A stretch of 64,000 nt of DNA from Rhizobium sp. BK196 (GCF_014193255.1 NZ_JACHZB010000008.1:62001-126000), one strand, 5' to 3'; positions 25,703-35,298 are shown, numbered from the stretch's first letter. Made by a program: numbers and translations. Notes: a model not told the origin generated them from the letters alone.

Positions 25703-26064
25703 AGAAGAAAGTATTGACGGTGGACGATTCCCGCACCATCCGAAACATGCTTCTCGTAACGCTGAACAATGCAGGTTTCGAGACGATCCAGGCTGAAGAC
25801 GGCGTTGAAGGCCTCGAAGTTCTCGAAGAGTCCAATCCTGACGTCATCGTCACTGACATCAACATGCCGCGCCTCGACGGTTTCGGCTTCATCGAAGGTG
25901 TCCGTCGCAACGAGAAGTATCGTGCGATCCCGATCCTGGTGCTGACGACCGAAAGCGACGCGGAAAAGAAGAACCGCGCCCGCCAGGCCGGTGCCACCGG
26001 CTGGATCGTCAAGCCCTTCGACCCCGCCAAGCTGATCGATGCCATCGAGCGTGTAACCGCTTAA
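25699..26064 (+). CDS. cheY1: Chemotaxis response regulator CheY1
   Basis: A 121-residue receiver with TVDDSRTIR, phosphoacceptor Asp53 in IVTDINMPRLDG, Thr-Thr in VLTTESDAEK and Lys in IVKPFDP. In S. meliloti, CheY1 mainly drains phosphate from CheA while CheY2 controls the motor; the same arrangement (CheY1 early, CheY2 late in the operon) is seen here. Overlaps cheS by four bases and precedes cheA by 18 bp. Confidence 0.95.
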   Translation: MKKKVLTVDDSRTIRNMLLVTLNNAGFETIQAEDGVEGLEVLEESNPDVIVTDINMPRLDGFGFIEGVRRNEKYRAIPILVLTTESDAEKKNRARQAGATGWIVKPFDPAKLIDAIERVTA

Positions 26065-26082
26065 AGCCCAGGATTTGCTCCT

Positions 26083-28377
26083 ATGGATATGAACGAAATC
26101 AAAGAGATCTTTTTCCAGGAGTGCGAAGAACAGCTCGCCGAACTGGAATCCGGTCTCCTGAAAATGAATGATGGCGATCGCGACCCGGAAACCGTCAACG
26201 CGGTCTTCCGCGCCGTGCATTCGATCAAAGGCGGTGCCGGCGCCTTTGGCCTTGATGACCTCGTCGCCTTCGCCCACGTCTTTGAGACCACACTTGATTG
26301 CGTTCGTTCCAACAAGCTTGAGCCTACCCAGGATGTCTTGAAGGTTATGCTGAAGTCGGCCGACGTGCTTGCCGATCTGACCAACGCTGCCCGTGACGGC
26401 GGCAGCGTCGATGAAAGCAGAAGCCGCGGCCTCGTCAAGGAGCTGGAGGCGCTTGCCCACGGCGAGCTGCCGTCTCCCTCGGCAGTCTCCGAGGCGCCCG
26501 CACCGAAGCCGGCCCCGAAGGCCGCCCCTGCTCCGGTCGCTGCGGCTCCGGCCCCCGTGCCGACCGATGATAGCGGTTTCCAGCCGATCCCCTTCTCCTT
26601 CGACGATTTCGGTGGCGAAGAGAAGCCGGTCGATCTGCCGGCCTACGAAGTCATCTTCAAACCGCGCTTCGAACTCTATTCGAAGGGTAACGACGCTACC
26701 CTTCTGCTGCGCGATCTTTCCCGGCTCGGCGAGATGAGCATCTATTGCAATGCGGATGCTCTGCCGGGCCTCGATGAGCTCGATCCGGAAGGCGCCTATT
26801 TCTTCTGGAACATCACGATCAAGACGGACAAGGGCGAAGACGCCATCCGCACGGTCTTCGAATTCGCCGAATGGGATTGCGATCTGACCGTGAAGCCGGC
26901 CGAGGACAGCCAGCCGGGTGAGACCAACGAAGAACTGCCGATGATCCCGGTTCCGTTCGATCTCTCGATCCTGGATGATGGCGATGCTTCCGAAGCGCCG
27001 GCCGCTGCCGAGATCAAGGCGAACGACGCGAATTCCGCCGTTGCGGCCGCTGAAACGGCCACCAACGTCACGCAGATGGCTGCCGCCGCTGCGCGTGTCG
27101 AAAAGAAGGAATCGGCCGCCGCTGCCGCCGCTGCAGCGGCAAACGCCGCAGCCCAGAACAATGCCGCTGCCGGCCAGACGATCCGCGTCGATCTCGATCG
27201 CGTCGACCGCCTGATCAACCTCGTCGGCGAGCTGGTCATCAATCAGGCCATGCTCTCTCAAAGCGTCATCGAAAATGACACGACCGGCACGTCCTCGATC
27301 AATATGGGTCTCGAAGAGCTGCAGCAGCTCACCCGTGAGATCCAGGACTCGGTCATGGCAATCCGCGCTCAGCCCGTGAAGCCGGTCTTCCAGCGCATGT
27401 CGCGTATCGTCCGCGAAATCGCCGACATGACCGGCAAGTCGATCCGCCTGATCACCGAGGGTGAAAACACCGAAGTCGACAAGACGGTCATCGACAAGCT
27501 GGCCGAGCCGCTGACGCACATGATCCGTAACGCTGTCGATCACGGGATCGAAACGCCTGAAAAGCGTGCTGCCGCCGGCAAGAACACCGAAGGCACGGTC
27601 CGCCTGACGGCAAAACATCGTTCGGGCCGCATCCTGATCGAACTGGCCGACGACGGCGCCGGCATCAACCGCGAAAAGGTTCGCCAGAAGGCGATCGCCA
27701 ACGACCTGATCTCCCCTGACGCCAATCTGTCGGATGAGGAAATCGATAACCTGATCTTCCTGCCGGGCTTCTCTACGGCCGACAAGATCTCCGATATCTC
27801 CGGCCGTGGTGTCGGCATGGACGTCGTCAAGCGCTCGATCCAGGCGCTCGGCGGCCGTATCAACATCACCTCGAGGCCGGGTCAAGGCTCGGTCTTCACA
27901 ATGAGCCTGCCGCTGACGCTCGCCGTTCTCGACGGCATGGTGGTCACGGTCGCCGGCCAGACGCTGGTTGTGCCGCTGACGGCCATCGTCGAAACCCTCC
28001 AGCCGGAAGCCGCCGCGATCCATTCCTTCGGCGCCAACCACCGACTGATCTCGATCCGCAATTCCTTCTGCCCGCTGGTCGATGTCGGCCGCATCCTGAA
28101 CTTCCGCGCCACCCAGGCCAATCCGGTCGAGGGTGTCGCCCTTCTCGTCGAATCCGAAGGCGGCGGTCAGCGCGCGCTCATGGTCGACGCGATCCAGGGC
28201 CAGCGCCAAGTCGTCATTAAGAGCCTCGAGGCGAACTACACTCACGTTCCGGGCATCGCCGCTGCAACCATTCTCGGTGACGGCCGCGTGGCCCTCATTC
28301 TGGACGTGGACGCAGTCGTCGGCGCCTCGCGCGGTCAGTCCCTCAAGGCGGAAATGTCTCTGGCGGCGGTAGGGTAA
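26083..28377 (+). CDS. cheA: Chemotaxis histidine kinase CheA
   Basis: A 764-residue CheA. The P1 HPt domain has His46 in AVHSIKGGAGAFG. A Pro/Ala-rich linker precedes a P2-like region (residues about 185-290). A second low-complexity Ala-rich stretch (about 335-365) leads to the P3 dimerisation helices, then the P4 ATPase (MIRNAVDHGIE, DDGAGINREKV, FSTADKISDISGRGVGMDVVK) and the CheW-like P5 domain at the C-terminus. It phosphorylates CheY1, CheY2 and CheB. It is followed by cheW at 6 bp. Confidence 0.98.
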   Translation: MDMNEIKEIFFQECEEQLAELESGLLKMNDGDRDPETVNAVFRAVHSIKGGAGAFGLDDLVAFAHVFETTLDCVRSNKLEPTQDVLKVMLKSADVLADLTNAARDGGSVDESRSRGLVKELEALAHGELPSPSAVSEAPAPKPAPKAAPAPVAAAPAPVPTDDSGFQPIPFSFDDFGGEEKPVDLPAYEVIFKPRFELYSKGNDATLLLRDLSRLGEMSIYCNADALPGLDELDPEGAYFFWNITIKTDKGEDAIRTVFEFAEWDCDLTVKPAEDSQPGETNEELPMIPVPFDLSILDDGDASEAPAAAEIKANDANSAVAAAETATNVTQMAAAAARVEKKESAAAAAAAAANAAAQNNAAAGQTIRVDLDRVDRLINLVGELVINQAMLSQSVIENDTTGTSSINMGLEELQQLTREIQDSVMAIRAQPVKPVFQRMSRIVREIADMTGKSIRLITEGENTEVDKTVIDKLAEPLTHMIRNAVDHGIETPEKRAAAGKNTEGTVRLTAKHRSGRILIELADDGAGINREKVRQKAIANDLISPDANLSDEEIDNLIFLPGFSTADKISDISGRGVGMDVVKRSIQALGGRINITSRPGQGSVFTMSLPLTLAVLDGMVVTVAGQTLVVPLTAIVETLQPEAAAIHSFGANHRLISIRNSFCPLVDVGRILNFRATQANPVEGVALLVESEGGGQRALMVDAIQGQRQVVIKSLEANYTHVPGIAAATILGDGRVALILDVDAVVGASRGQSLKAEMSLAAVG

Positions 28378-28383
28378 GGAACA

Positions 28384-28851
28384 ATGTCGTACACGGCAAA
28401 AAATCTGACCCTGGGCGGAAACGAGCTTATCGCGTTTCGCATCGGCGATCAGGAATTCTGCGTGAACATCATGGCAGTCCGCGAGATCCGGGGCTGGACC
28501 CCGGCGACCGCGATGCCGCACTCGCCATCCTATATGATTGGCGTCATCAACCTGCGTGGTGCAGTGCTGCCGATCATCGATCTGTCGGCTCGACTTGGCA
28601 TGAAGCCGGTCGATCCTACCGCCCGTCACGTCATCATCGTCGCCCAGGTCCGCCGCAAGGTGGTTGGCCTGCTGGTCGACGCTGTTTCTGACATTCTGAC
28701 GGTCACCGACGATGACATCCAGCCGACACCCGAGATATCTTCGGACCTTCAGCGTCAGTTCGCCCGCGGCATTCTCTCCATCGAAAAGCGGATGATCTGC
28801 CTGATCGAACTCGAAGCCCTGTTTCCCGACACTGAAAGCGAAGCCGCATGA
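28384..28851 (+). CDS. cheW: Chemotaxis coupling protein CheW
   Basis: A 155-residue CheW: the first barrel (ELIAFRIGDQEFCVNIMAVREI), conserved YMIGVINLRGAVLPIIDLSARLG, and second barrel (VVGLLVDAVSDILTV) with the final IEKRMICLIELE strand. It links receptors such as IcpA to CheA. Its stop overlaps the cheR start (ATGA at 28848-28851). Confidence 0.97.
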   Translation: MSYTAKNLTLGGNELIAFRIGDQEFCVNIMAVREIRGWTPATAMPHSPSYMIGVINLRGAVLPIIDLSARLGMKPVDPTARHVIIVAQVRRKVVGLLVDAVSDILTVTDDDIQPTPEISSDLQRQFARGILSIEKRMICLIELEALFPDTESEAA

Positions 28852-29759
28852 ATGCAGTTGGCGTAAAAGATCAGAGGCAGTCTGGTTTCGACGAGGTTCT
28901 GGCGAGCGGGGAATACCCGCTGACGCGCCGCGATCTCTCGGAAATCGCGGCCATGATCTATGCTGATGCGGGAATCTATCTTAATGAGACGAAGGCCTCG
29001 CTGGTCTACTCTCGTTTGTCGAAGCATATCCGCAATCTCGGCCTTTCAGGTTTCCGAGAATATTGCGAGCTTGTTGCTTCGCCGGCAGGTGCTGCGGCCC
29101 GGCGTGAGATGCTGTCGCACCTGACGACAAACTTCACGCGGTTTTTCCGCGAAAACCATCATTTCGAACATTTGCGTGACCACGTACTGCCCGACCTCCT
29201 GAACCGGGCGCGCGCAGGTGGCCGTGTCCGGATCTGGTCGGCTGCGTCCTCGGATGGGCAGGAACCCTACTCGATCGCGCTGACCGTTCTGTCGCTGATG
29301 CCGAACGTGGCCGACTACGACTTCAAGATTCTTGCAACCGACATCGACCCAAAGATTCTCGCCATCGCCCGGATCGGCGCCTATGACGAAAGTGCGCTGG
29401 AAACCGTCTCGCCTGCCATGCGAAAGCAATGGTTCACAGAGGTCGAGATGCAGGGTCGCCGCAAATTCCAGATCGATGACCGCGTGAAGCGTCTCATTAC
29501 CTACAACGAACTGAACCTGATGGCCCAATGGCCGTTCAAGGGCAAGTTCGACGTCATCTTCTGTCGTAACGTCGTGATCTATTTCGATGAACCGACACAG
29601 ATGAAGATCTGGCAGCGGTTTGCCGGGTTGCTGCCGGAAGGCGGTCATCTTTATATCGGTCACTCGGAGCGTGTCTCGGGCGAAGCCAAGCACGTCTTCG
29701 ACAATATCGGCATCACCACCTATCGCTACACGACCAAGGGTATCGGGAGGAAGGCATGA
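28848..29759 (+). CDS. cheR: Chemotaxis methyltransferase CheR
   Basis: A 303-residue CheR. A helical N-terminal domain (LSEIAAMIYADAGIYLNETK) precedes the methyltransferase domain with the SAM-binding WSAASSDGQEPYSIAL, the DFKILATDIDPKIL acidic loop and FDVIFCRNVVIYFDEPTQ. It methylates receptor glutamates using S-adenosylmethionine. The start overlaps the cheW stop and the stop overlaps the cheB start (ATGA at 29756-29759), so the run cheW-cheR-cheB is translationally coupled. Confidence 0.97.
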   Translation: MNAVGVKDQRQSGFDEVLASGEYPLTRRDLSEIAAMIYADAGIYLNETKASLVYSRLSKHIRNLGLSGFREYCELVASPAGAAARREMLSHLTTNFTRFFRENHHFEHLRDHVLPDLLNRARAGGRVRIWSAASSDGQEPYSIALTVLSLMPNVADYDFKILATDIDPKILAIARIGAYDESALETVSPAMRKQWFTEVEMQGRRKFQIDDRVKRLITYNELNLMAQWPFKGKFDVIFCRNVVIYFDEPTQMKIWQRFAGLLPEGGHLYIGHSERVSGEAKHVFDNIGITTYRYTTKGIGRKA

Positions 29760-30802
29760 GCGCTCCGGCTAGAGTTCTCGTGGTTGACGACTCGCCGACC
29801 ATGCGCGGCCTGATCGCGGCCGTCCTGAGTGCCGATCCCGAAGTCAACGTCATAGGCCAGGCCGGCGACGCTCTGGAGGCGCGCGAGGCGATTAAGCGGC
29901 TGAACCCAGATGTCGTCACGCTGGACATCGAGATGCCGAACATGAACGGCCTCGACTTCCTCGAAAAGATCATGCGCCTGCGACCAATGCCCGTCATCAT
30001 GGTCTCGACCATGACGCATCGCGGTGCGGAAGCGACGCTCGCAGCCCTTGAAATCGGTGCCTTCGATTGTGTGGGCAAGCCGCAGCCGGGCGAGATACGC
30101 CCCTTCGGCGACCTCGTCGAGAAGGTGAAGGCCGCCGCCCGCACGCAGCGGAATTTCGCCAAGCCGGCCGCGGCTGCCGCCATCACGCCGCCCGCAGTCG
30201 CCGATTTCCGTGTCGGACGTAAGATCGTGGCGATCGGTTCTTCGACAGGTGGCGTGGAAGCGCTGATCGCCGTGCTGCAGAAGTTCCCGGCGAATTGCCC
30301 GCCGACCGTCATCACCCAGCATATGCCGCCGACCTTCACCAAGAGCTTTTCCGAACGGTTGAACCGCCTCTGTGCGCCGGTCGTGGAAGAAGCGACAGAC
30401 GGCGCCCGTCTCGAGATCGGCAAGGTCTATCTTGCGCCTGGCGGCGAGCGTCACCTGCAGGTGTCCAATACGTCGGCGCCCTGCTGCCGGCTGGTCGAGC
30501 GAGGGCCCGTCAACGGCCATCGTCCATCGGTCGATGTGCTCTTCGACTCTGTTGCCGAGCTCGCCGGACGCAATGCCGTCGGCGTGATCCTCACCGGCAT
30601 GGGGCGCGATGGAGCCGCCGGGTTGTTAAAAATGCGACATGCAGGGGCCAGAACGCTCGGTCAGAACGAAAAAACCTGCGTCGTTTACGGAATGCCAAGA
30701 GTTGCCTACGAACTTGGCGCAGTTGAACAGCAGCTTCCGCTTGCTGCCATCGGCGAAGAAATATTGAAAATGACAGCCGCCCGAAAGGAAGGGACCGAAT
30801 AA
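29756..30802 (+). CDS. cheB: Chemotaxis methylesterase CheB
   Basis: A 348-residue CheB: receiver (VVDDSPTMR, Asp57 in TLDIEMPNMNG, MVSTMT, Lys in VGKPQPGE), a Pro/Ala linker, and the esterase domain from residue about 155. Catalytic triad candidates are Ser in GSSTGGVEAL, His in TQHMPPTF and Asp in LTGMGRDGA. It removes receptor methyl groups and may deamidate Gln. The gene ends one base into the cheY2 start. Confidence 0.97.
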   Translation: MSAPARVLVVDDSPTMRGLIAAVLSADPEVNVIGQAGDALEAREAIKRLNPDVVTLDIEMPNMNGLDFLEKIMRLRPMPVIMVSTMTHRGAEATLAALEIGAFDCVGKPQPGEIRPFGDLVEKVKAAARTQRNFAKPAAAAAITPPAVADFRVGRKIVAIGSSTGGVEALIAVLQKFPANCPPTVITQHMPPTFTKSFSERLNRLCAPVVEEATDGARLEIGKVYLAPGGERHLQVSNTSAPCCRLVERGPVNGHRPSVDVLFDSVAELAGRNAVGVILTGMGRDGAAGLLKMRHAGARTLGQNEKTCVVYGMPRVAYELGAVEQQLPLAAIGEEILKMTAARKEGTE

Positions 30803-31191
30803 TGTCGATCGCGGAGAAAATTAAAGTTCTGATCGTTGACGATCAGGTTACGAGCCGTCTGCTGCTCAGTGACGCGCTGACGCAGCTGGGCTTCAAGCAG
30901 ATCACCGCCGCCGGTGACGGCGAGCAGGGCATGAAGATCATGTCGGAGCAGCCGCACCACCTTGTGATCTCCGACTTCAACATGCCGAAGATGGATGGCA
31001 TCGGCTTCCTGCAGGCCGTCCGCAGCAATCCGAACACCAAGAAGGCAGCCTTCATCATCCTCACGGCACAGGGCGACCGTGCGCTGGTGACCAAGGCAGC
31101 GCAGCTTGGTGCAAACAACGTTCTGGCGAAGCCCTTCACCATCGAAAAGATGAAAGCGGCCATCGAAGCTGTGTTTGGAGCCCTGAAATGA
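30802..31191 (+). CDS. cheY2: Chemotaxis response regulator CheY2
   Basis: A 129-residue receiver with IVDDQVTSR, phosphoacceptor Asp58 in VISDFNMPKMDG, Thr in ILTAQGD and Lys in LAKPFTIEK. Asp58 is the numbering used for S. meliloti CheY2, the motor-binding regulator that slows unidirectional flagellar rotation. It is the penultimate signalling gene of the operon and overlaps cheD by four bases. Confidence 0.96.
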   Translation: MSIAEKIKVLIVDDQVTSRLLLSDALTQLGFKQITAAGDGEQGMKIMSEQPHHLVISDFNMPKMDGIGFLQAVRSNPNTKKAAFIILTAQGDRALVTKAAQLGANNVLAKPFTIEKMKAAIEAVFGALK

Positions 31192-31742
31192 TCACTGAGG
31201 GTGCGGCCCGCCGCGTGCACATCATTCAGGGTGAATACAAGGTCTTGAGCGATCCGGATGCGGTGCTTTCGACCATCCTTGGCTCGTGCGTGGCAGCCTG
31301 CCTCAGAGATCCCGTCGCAGGTGTCGGCGGCATGAACCACTTCCTGCTGCCGGGGACAGGCAACACCCCGATGACCGGCGGCGATGCCACACGCTACGGC
31401 GTGCATCTCATGGAACTGTTGATAAACGGCCTTCTGAAAAAGGGCGCGCGGCGCGACCGGCTGGAGGCCAAGATCTTCGGAGGAGCGAAGACGATCTCGA
31501 CATTCTCGAATGTCGGCGAGCAGAACGCAGCCTTCGCCATGCAGTTCCTTCGAGATGAAGGCATTCCGGTGGTCAGTTCAAGCACGGGCGGCGAGCATGG
31601 ACGAAAGATCGAATATTGGCCGGTGTCCGGCCGTGCCCGGCAATACCCCCTGACCGGCGCCGAAACCCAGAGAACCGTCGCTCTCGAGCAGCGTCCCGCC
31701 GCTCCGCAGAAGCCCGCCGAGACAAGTATCGAATTCTTTTAG
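31188..31742 (+). CDS. cheD: Receptor glutamine deamidase CheD
   Basis: A 184-residue CheD. The catalytic pair is clear: Cys34 in TILGSCVAACL and His51 in GVGGMNHFLLP. The rest of the fold is present (EAKIFGGAKTI, VGEQNAAFAMQFLRDEGI, GGEHGRKIEY). A 30-residue Pro/Ala/Gln-rich extension ends in SIEFF. CheD deamidates chemoreceptor Gln residues. Start overlaps the cheY2 stop. Confidence 0.96.
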   Translation: MITEGAARRVHIIQGEYKVLSDPDAVLSTILGSCVAACLRDPVAGVGGMNHFLLPGTGNTPMTGGDATRYGVHLMELLINGLLKKGARRDRLEAKIFGGAKTISTFSNVGEQNAAFAMQFLRDEGIPVVSSSTGGEHGRKIEYWPVSGRARQYPLTGAETQRTVALEQRPAAPQKPAETSIEFF

Positions 31743-31758
31743 TGGCGAGGATTTTCAT

Positions 31759-32148
31759 ATGACTTTTACACCGATCATCGAGCCGCCGGCGCCGGTAGAG
31801 GCGCTGAGCGACATATTGATGCGCATTGTCTCCGAGCTTCACGACGTTGCCTACCTGATGGAACGGATCGAGCCCCAGTTGATCGAACTGGGAGGCCCGC
31901 AAATCCTGAATTCCCCTGATAGCATGAAGGTGATGCAGGGCATCGACCTCGCCGTGCAGAAATCGCGCGGGCTGGCCGAGTTCATCGACACCATCACCGG
32001 TGAAATTCCGCAGAGCTGGTCGATCGATGTCGCCACCGCGCTGAGCCTCGTCAAGCTTGCCGAAATGCAGAAAGCACTCGGCGGCGGAACCCGTCACGGC
32101 CACTCCCAGCCGCTTAGCAAGGCCGCCGGAGACTTCGATTTCTTCTGA
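31759..32148 (+). CDS. cheT: CheT, last gene of the che operon
   Basis: A 129-residue all-helical soluble protein matching in position and size the cheT gene that ends the S. meliloti che operon. Helices include LSDILMRIVSELHDVAYLMERIE and TALSLVKLAEMQKALGGG, and it ends with GDFDFF. The late helices and the aromatic-acidic end recall CheZ-like tails, but I cannot support phosphatase activity. It is 16 bp after cheD and 114 bp before fliF. Confidence 0.8.
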   Translation: MTFTPIIEPPAPVEALSDILMRIVSELHDVAYLMERIEPQLIELGGPQILNSPDSMKVMQGIDLAVQKSRGLAEFIDTITGEIPQSWSIDVATALSLVKLAEMQKALGGGTRHGHSQPLSKAAGDFDFF

Positions 32149-32262
32149 TACCGCAATTCATTCCGGCACGCGCTGAACGAAACGCTCGCACAAGTTTCGG
32201 CGTCTATTCGTCAAATGAGGCAATAAGCCTGCTTTGTCTTTGACGGATCGTGCGAGAACAGA

Positions 32263-33960
32263 ATGAATCTGTTAAATCAATTAGTTCAGATCTTTAAGAA
32301 CTTTGGTTCCCTTGGGCGGACGCGTTTGATGATCCTTGGTGGGGTCGGCGCCGCTTCCATCGCAATCATCCTGGCGGCCGCAATTTTTGTCAACAAACCG
32401 GCTCAGGAAACGCTGTATGTCGGCTTGGAGACGACCGATCTTAACCAGATCAGCATGGCGCTTGCCGAAAGCAATGTCGATTTTCAGGTCGGAGCGGACG
32501 GTTCGAGCATCACCGTCCCGGCCGGCATGACGGGCAAAGCGCGCCTGCTGCTTGCCGAGCGCGGCCTGCCCAACAGCGCCAATGCCGGCTACGAGCTGTT
32601 CGACAACGTCGGTTCGCTCGGCCTCACCTCCTTCATGCAGGAAGTGACCCGCGTCCGCGCCCTCGAAGGTGAAATCGCCCGCACCATTCAATCGATCTCA
32701 GGCATCACCGCCGCACGTGTCCACATCGTCATGCCAGAGGTCGGCAATTTCCGGAAGGCCGAACAGAAGCCGACGGCATCCGTCATGATTCGCGCCAGTG
32801 CCGCGACGGGGCGAAATGCAGCCACGTCGATCCGCCACCTCGTCGCCTCGGCCGTGCCGGGGCTTGATGTCGCTGACGTGACGATCCTCGATTCCGCCGG
32901 CCAGCTTCTCGCCTCCGGCGATGACGCTGCCAACGGTACGCTGAACCGCTCGCTCAATATCGTCCAGAACGTCCAGCAGGAAATCGAATCGAACATCGAC
33001 AAGGCGCTCGCTCCCTTCCTCGGCATGGACAACTTCCGTTCCAGCGTGACTGCCAACCTGAACACCGACGCCCAGCAGATCCAGGAAACCACCTACGATC
33101 CGGAATCCAAGGTCGAGCGCTCCGTCCGTTCCACGAAGGAAGCCCAGCAGTCGCAGCAGAACCAGGCCGACAACGCGACGACAGTCGAGCAAAACATTCC
33201 GCAGGCAGCCCCTCAAGCTGGCGGCGCCACCGGTCCGCAGTCGCAGGACAAATCCGACAAGCGCGAAGAGCAGACCAACTACGAAATCAACAGCAAGACC
33301 ACGGCCACGACGCGCAACAGCTACCGGGTCGAAAAGCTCTCGGTCGCCGTCGTCGTCAACAAGGGCCGCATCGCCAAGATGGTGGGCGAACCGGCAGATC
33401 AGGCCAAGATCGACGCCTATCTCGCAGAGATGAAGAATATCGTCGCCTCGGCTGCCGGCCTCGATACCAACCGCGGCGACGTCGTCACCGTCACCGCAAT
33501 GGACTTCCTCGAGAACCAGCTTCTCGACGATGCCAACAACGGCGTTCATGTCATGGACATGCTGAGCCGCAATCTTGCCGGCATCATCAACTCGCTGGCC
33601 TTCGTCGCGGTCGCCTTCGTGGTGGTCTGGTTGGGCGTGCGTCCTCTCATCCGCACTGTCAACGGCTCGGGTTCATCCTCCGCCGCAGTCTTCGGCGATG
33701 CCTCTCCGGAATCAGCTGGCCTGGAACTGCCCGACTTCGCACCGGCTGGCGCTTCTGCAGGCGGGGCGCTCATGGATGGCTTCGGCTCCGACTTCGGTTT
33801 CGACAGCACAGAGGATCTGCTCAGTCTCGGCGACGACGACGGCAACTTCAACCGCCGCGTCAAGGAAGGCCCGGAACGCAAGCTCGCCCGCATGGTGGAG
33901 ATCAACGAGGAGCGTGCCGCGAAGATCCTCAGGAAATGGGCCATCGACGAAGCAGCATGA
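32263..33960 (+). CDS. fliF: Flagellar MS-ring protein FliF
   Basis: A 565-residue FliF. First membrane helix at about residues 23-45 (MILGGVGAASIAIILAAAIFV), then ring-building motifs (YVGLETTDLNQISMAL, TSFMQEVTRVRALEGEIARTI), a Gln/Asn-rich linker around residues 295-335, second membrane helix (LAGIINSLAFVAVAFVVVW), and a cytoplasmic C-terminus that contacts FliG (ERKLARMVEINEERAAKIL). FliF forms the MS ring that nucleates the basal body. It is followed immediately by an intrinsic terminator. Confidence 0.97.
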   Translation: MNLLNQLVQIFKNFGSLGRTRLMILGGVGAASIAIILAAAIFVNKPAQETLYVGLETTDLNQISMALAESNVDFQVGADGSSITVPAGMTGKARLLLAERGLPNSANAGYELFDNVGSLGLTSFMQEVTRVRALEGEIARTIQSISGITAARVHIVMPEVGNFRKAEQKPTASVMIRASAATGRNAATSIRHLVASAVPGLDVADVTILDSAGQLLASGDDAANGTLNRSLNIVQNVQQEIESNIDKALAPFLGMDNFRSSVTANLNTDAQQIQETTYDPESKVERSVRSTKEAQQSQQNQADNATTVEQNIPQAAPQAGGATGPQSQDKSDKREEQTNYEINSKTTATTRNSYRVEKLSVAVVVNKGRIAKMVGEPADQAKIDAYLAEMKNIVASAAGLDTNRGDVVTVTAMDFLENQLLDDANNGVHVMDMLSRNLAGIINSLAFVAVAFVVVWLGVRPLIRTVNGSGSSSAAVFGDASPESAGLELPDFAPAGASAGGALMDGFGSDFGFDSTEDLLSLGDDDGNFNRRVKEGPERKLARMVEINEERAAKILRKWAIDEAA

Positions 33961-33962
33961 TG

Positions 33963-33990
33963 AAAAGGCCGGGAAACCGGCCTTTTTCTT
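33963..33990 (+). terminator. Intrinsic terminator after fliF
   Basis: A 10-bp perfect stem (33963-33972 and 33977-33986) with a GAAA tetraloop begins two bases after the fliF stop and runs into TTTTTCTT. Confidence 0.9.
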
Positions 33991-34552
33991 TCTCATCTGC
34001 GGATACATAGCCCGGCAAAAATTACCTGCAATCGAGTAATCGCTCGTAAGGAGCCGATTATTCGACTGCAGAAAATGCGGACACAGAGATACCAGGCAAC
34101 GGGACGACAGCGTTCGAATAGGGCACAAGTCTTATATAAGACGGACGAACAAGCATGTCTCTTGTCTGATAACAAACGTGCTTTCATACGTTTGAAATTT
34201 GCTTTCGCCAGAGGCATCCGGGTACTGCACTTGCTTAGCCGGAACTGTGATAATTGCGTCATTCAGACCGATAATTCCGCTTAGCATCACTCGCGCATAG
34301 AGCGAGGAACGTTGCGGCCAATGCCAGAATCATCCTAGCTTGTATATCGTCGCGAGAGTGGAGCGGTGATCGAATCACCGCATGGGAGGTCGCAAAAGTA
34401 AATCCCCAGAAGTCGGAGATGGTGATTTACGGTAGTTGGCTTACCCTTGAGTGATTCGAAGTGGGATTCGTGTCGGCATGTATTTGTATCCCTTTCACAA
34501 AACAGAACTTCTTTGCGAGAACCGACAGTTTCTCAGCCGCAGGTCACCGCCA
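33991..34552. promoter_or_regulatory. Long intergenic region upstream of visN with palindromes
   Basis: A 560-bp region without a supportable gene. Three dyad elements stand out: a 14-bp perfect palindrome GTCTTATATAAGAC (34129-34142); 7-bp arms CAAACGT/ACGTTTG separated by 8 bp (34173-34194); and GCGGTGAT-CGA-ATCACCGC (34363-34381). It is AT-richer than coding flanks. These look like regulator-binding sites or RNA hairpins governing visN, the top of the motility hierarchy, but no known consensus was matched. A small RNA cannot be excluded. Confidence 0.45.
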
Positions 34553-35290
34553 ATGGATATGGACATATTTCAGGCGAATAAGCAGATGGCGAACTTCGTC
34601 GGCGCCAATGTGCCGGATCTTTTGCCGCGCGACGAACTGATCGATCGCCTTCGCGTCATCGCCGAAGCCGGCAAATTGCAGGCCGGTTTGCGGGCGTTGA
34701 CCGAGTACGTTGGCGCCATGCACTATCTGATGGCGCGTTGCGACCTCATCCAGGAAAGTGGTCTGGACTTTATCGTTTCGTCCGATTGGCCCTTCGATCT
34801 GGTGAAGGAGGTCGCCAATGACCTGGTCGCCGGTTATGCGCGCTCGACCGAATTCGAGAAGTGCATGCAGGTGCTCCAGCCGGGCTTCGCGCTGCTGCCC
34901 GAGAGCGCCGATTTACCGCACGGAGCAAGCCGGCAATATTGCTCGCTGACTTTGAATGTCGGCCGCTCTCGTCTGGTGCTGATGTTCCTGTTCAGAGAAG
35001 GCTTCGTTCTTTCGCCTGAGCGTCTCCGAGACGTAGGCCTCCTTGCAGGCTATTTCGCAAGCTTCCTTCGGTGCGGGGGCACGAAAGTCGACCGCGATTT
35101 CGAACTGACCGACCGGGAGCTGGAATGTCTCTTCTGGATTGCGGAAGGCAAGACAAGCGACGAGATCGCAATGATCCTCGGCATCTCCAGAAATACCATT
35201 AATAACTACATTACCAGCGTGATGCGGAAAACTGCAACGAAGACGCGTTCCGAGGCGATAGCCTTCGCCGTTCGCAACAATCTCGTTTGA
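34553..35290 (+). CDS. visN: Motility master regulator VisN (LuxR family)
   Basis: A 245-residue LuxR-type protein. Residues about 20-165 are a GAF-like sensory domain; residues about 180-245 are the GerE helix-turn-helix (LTDRELECLFWIAEGKTSDEI, then SRNTINNYITSVMRK). In S. meliloti VisN and VisR act together, presumably as a heterodimer, to activate rem. The pair visN-visR with 8 bp spacing next to the che and fli genes is diagnostic. I use the ATG at 34553; the frame extends upstream but without a credible ribosome-binding site or conserved sequence. Confidence 0.92.
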   Translation: MDMDIFQANKQMANFVGANVPDLLPRDELIDRLRVIAEAGKLQAGLRALTEYVGAMHYLMARCDLIQESGLDFIVSSDWPFDLVKEVANDLVAGYARSTEFEKCMQVLQPGFALLPESADLPHGASRQYCSLTLNVGRSRLVLMFLFREGFVLSPERLRDVGLLAGYFASFLRCGGTKVDRDFELTDRELECLFWIAEGKTSDEIAMILGISRNTINNYITSVMRKTATKTRSEAIAFAVRNNLV

Positions 35291-35298
35291 GGGGAATT

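Noticed and set aside
25636..28629. A 997-codon open frame antisense to cheA and cheY1
   Set aside because: It is a shadow of the GC-biased codon use of cheA; its protein is Asp/Arg/Gly-rich without any domain, and the sense genes are certain.
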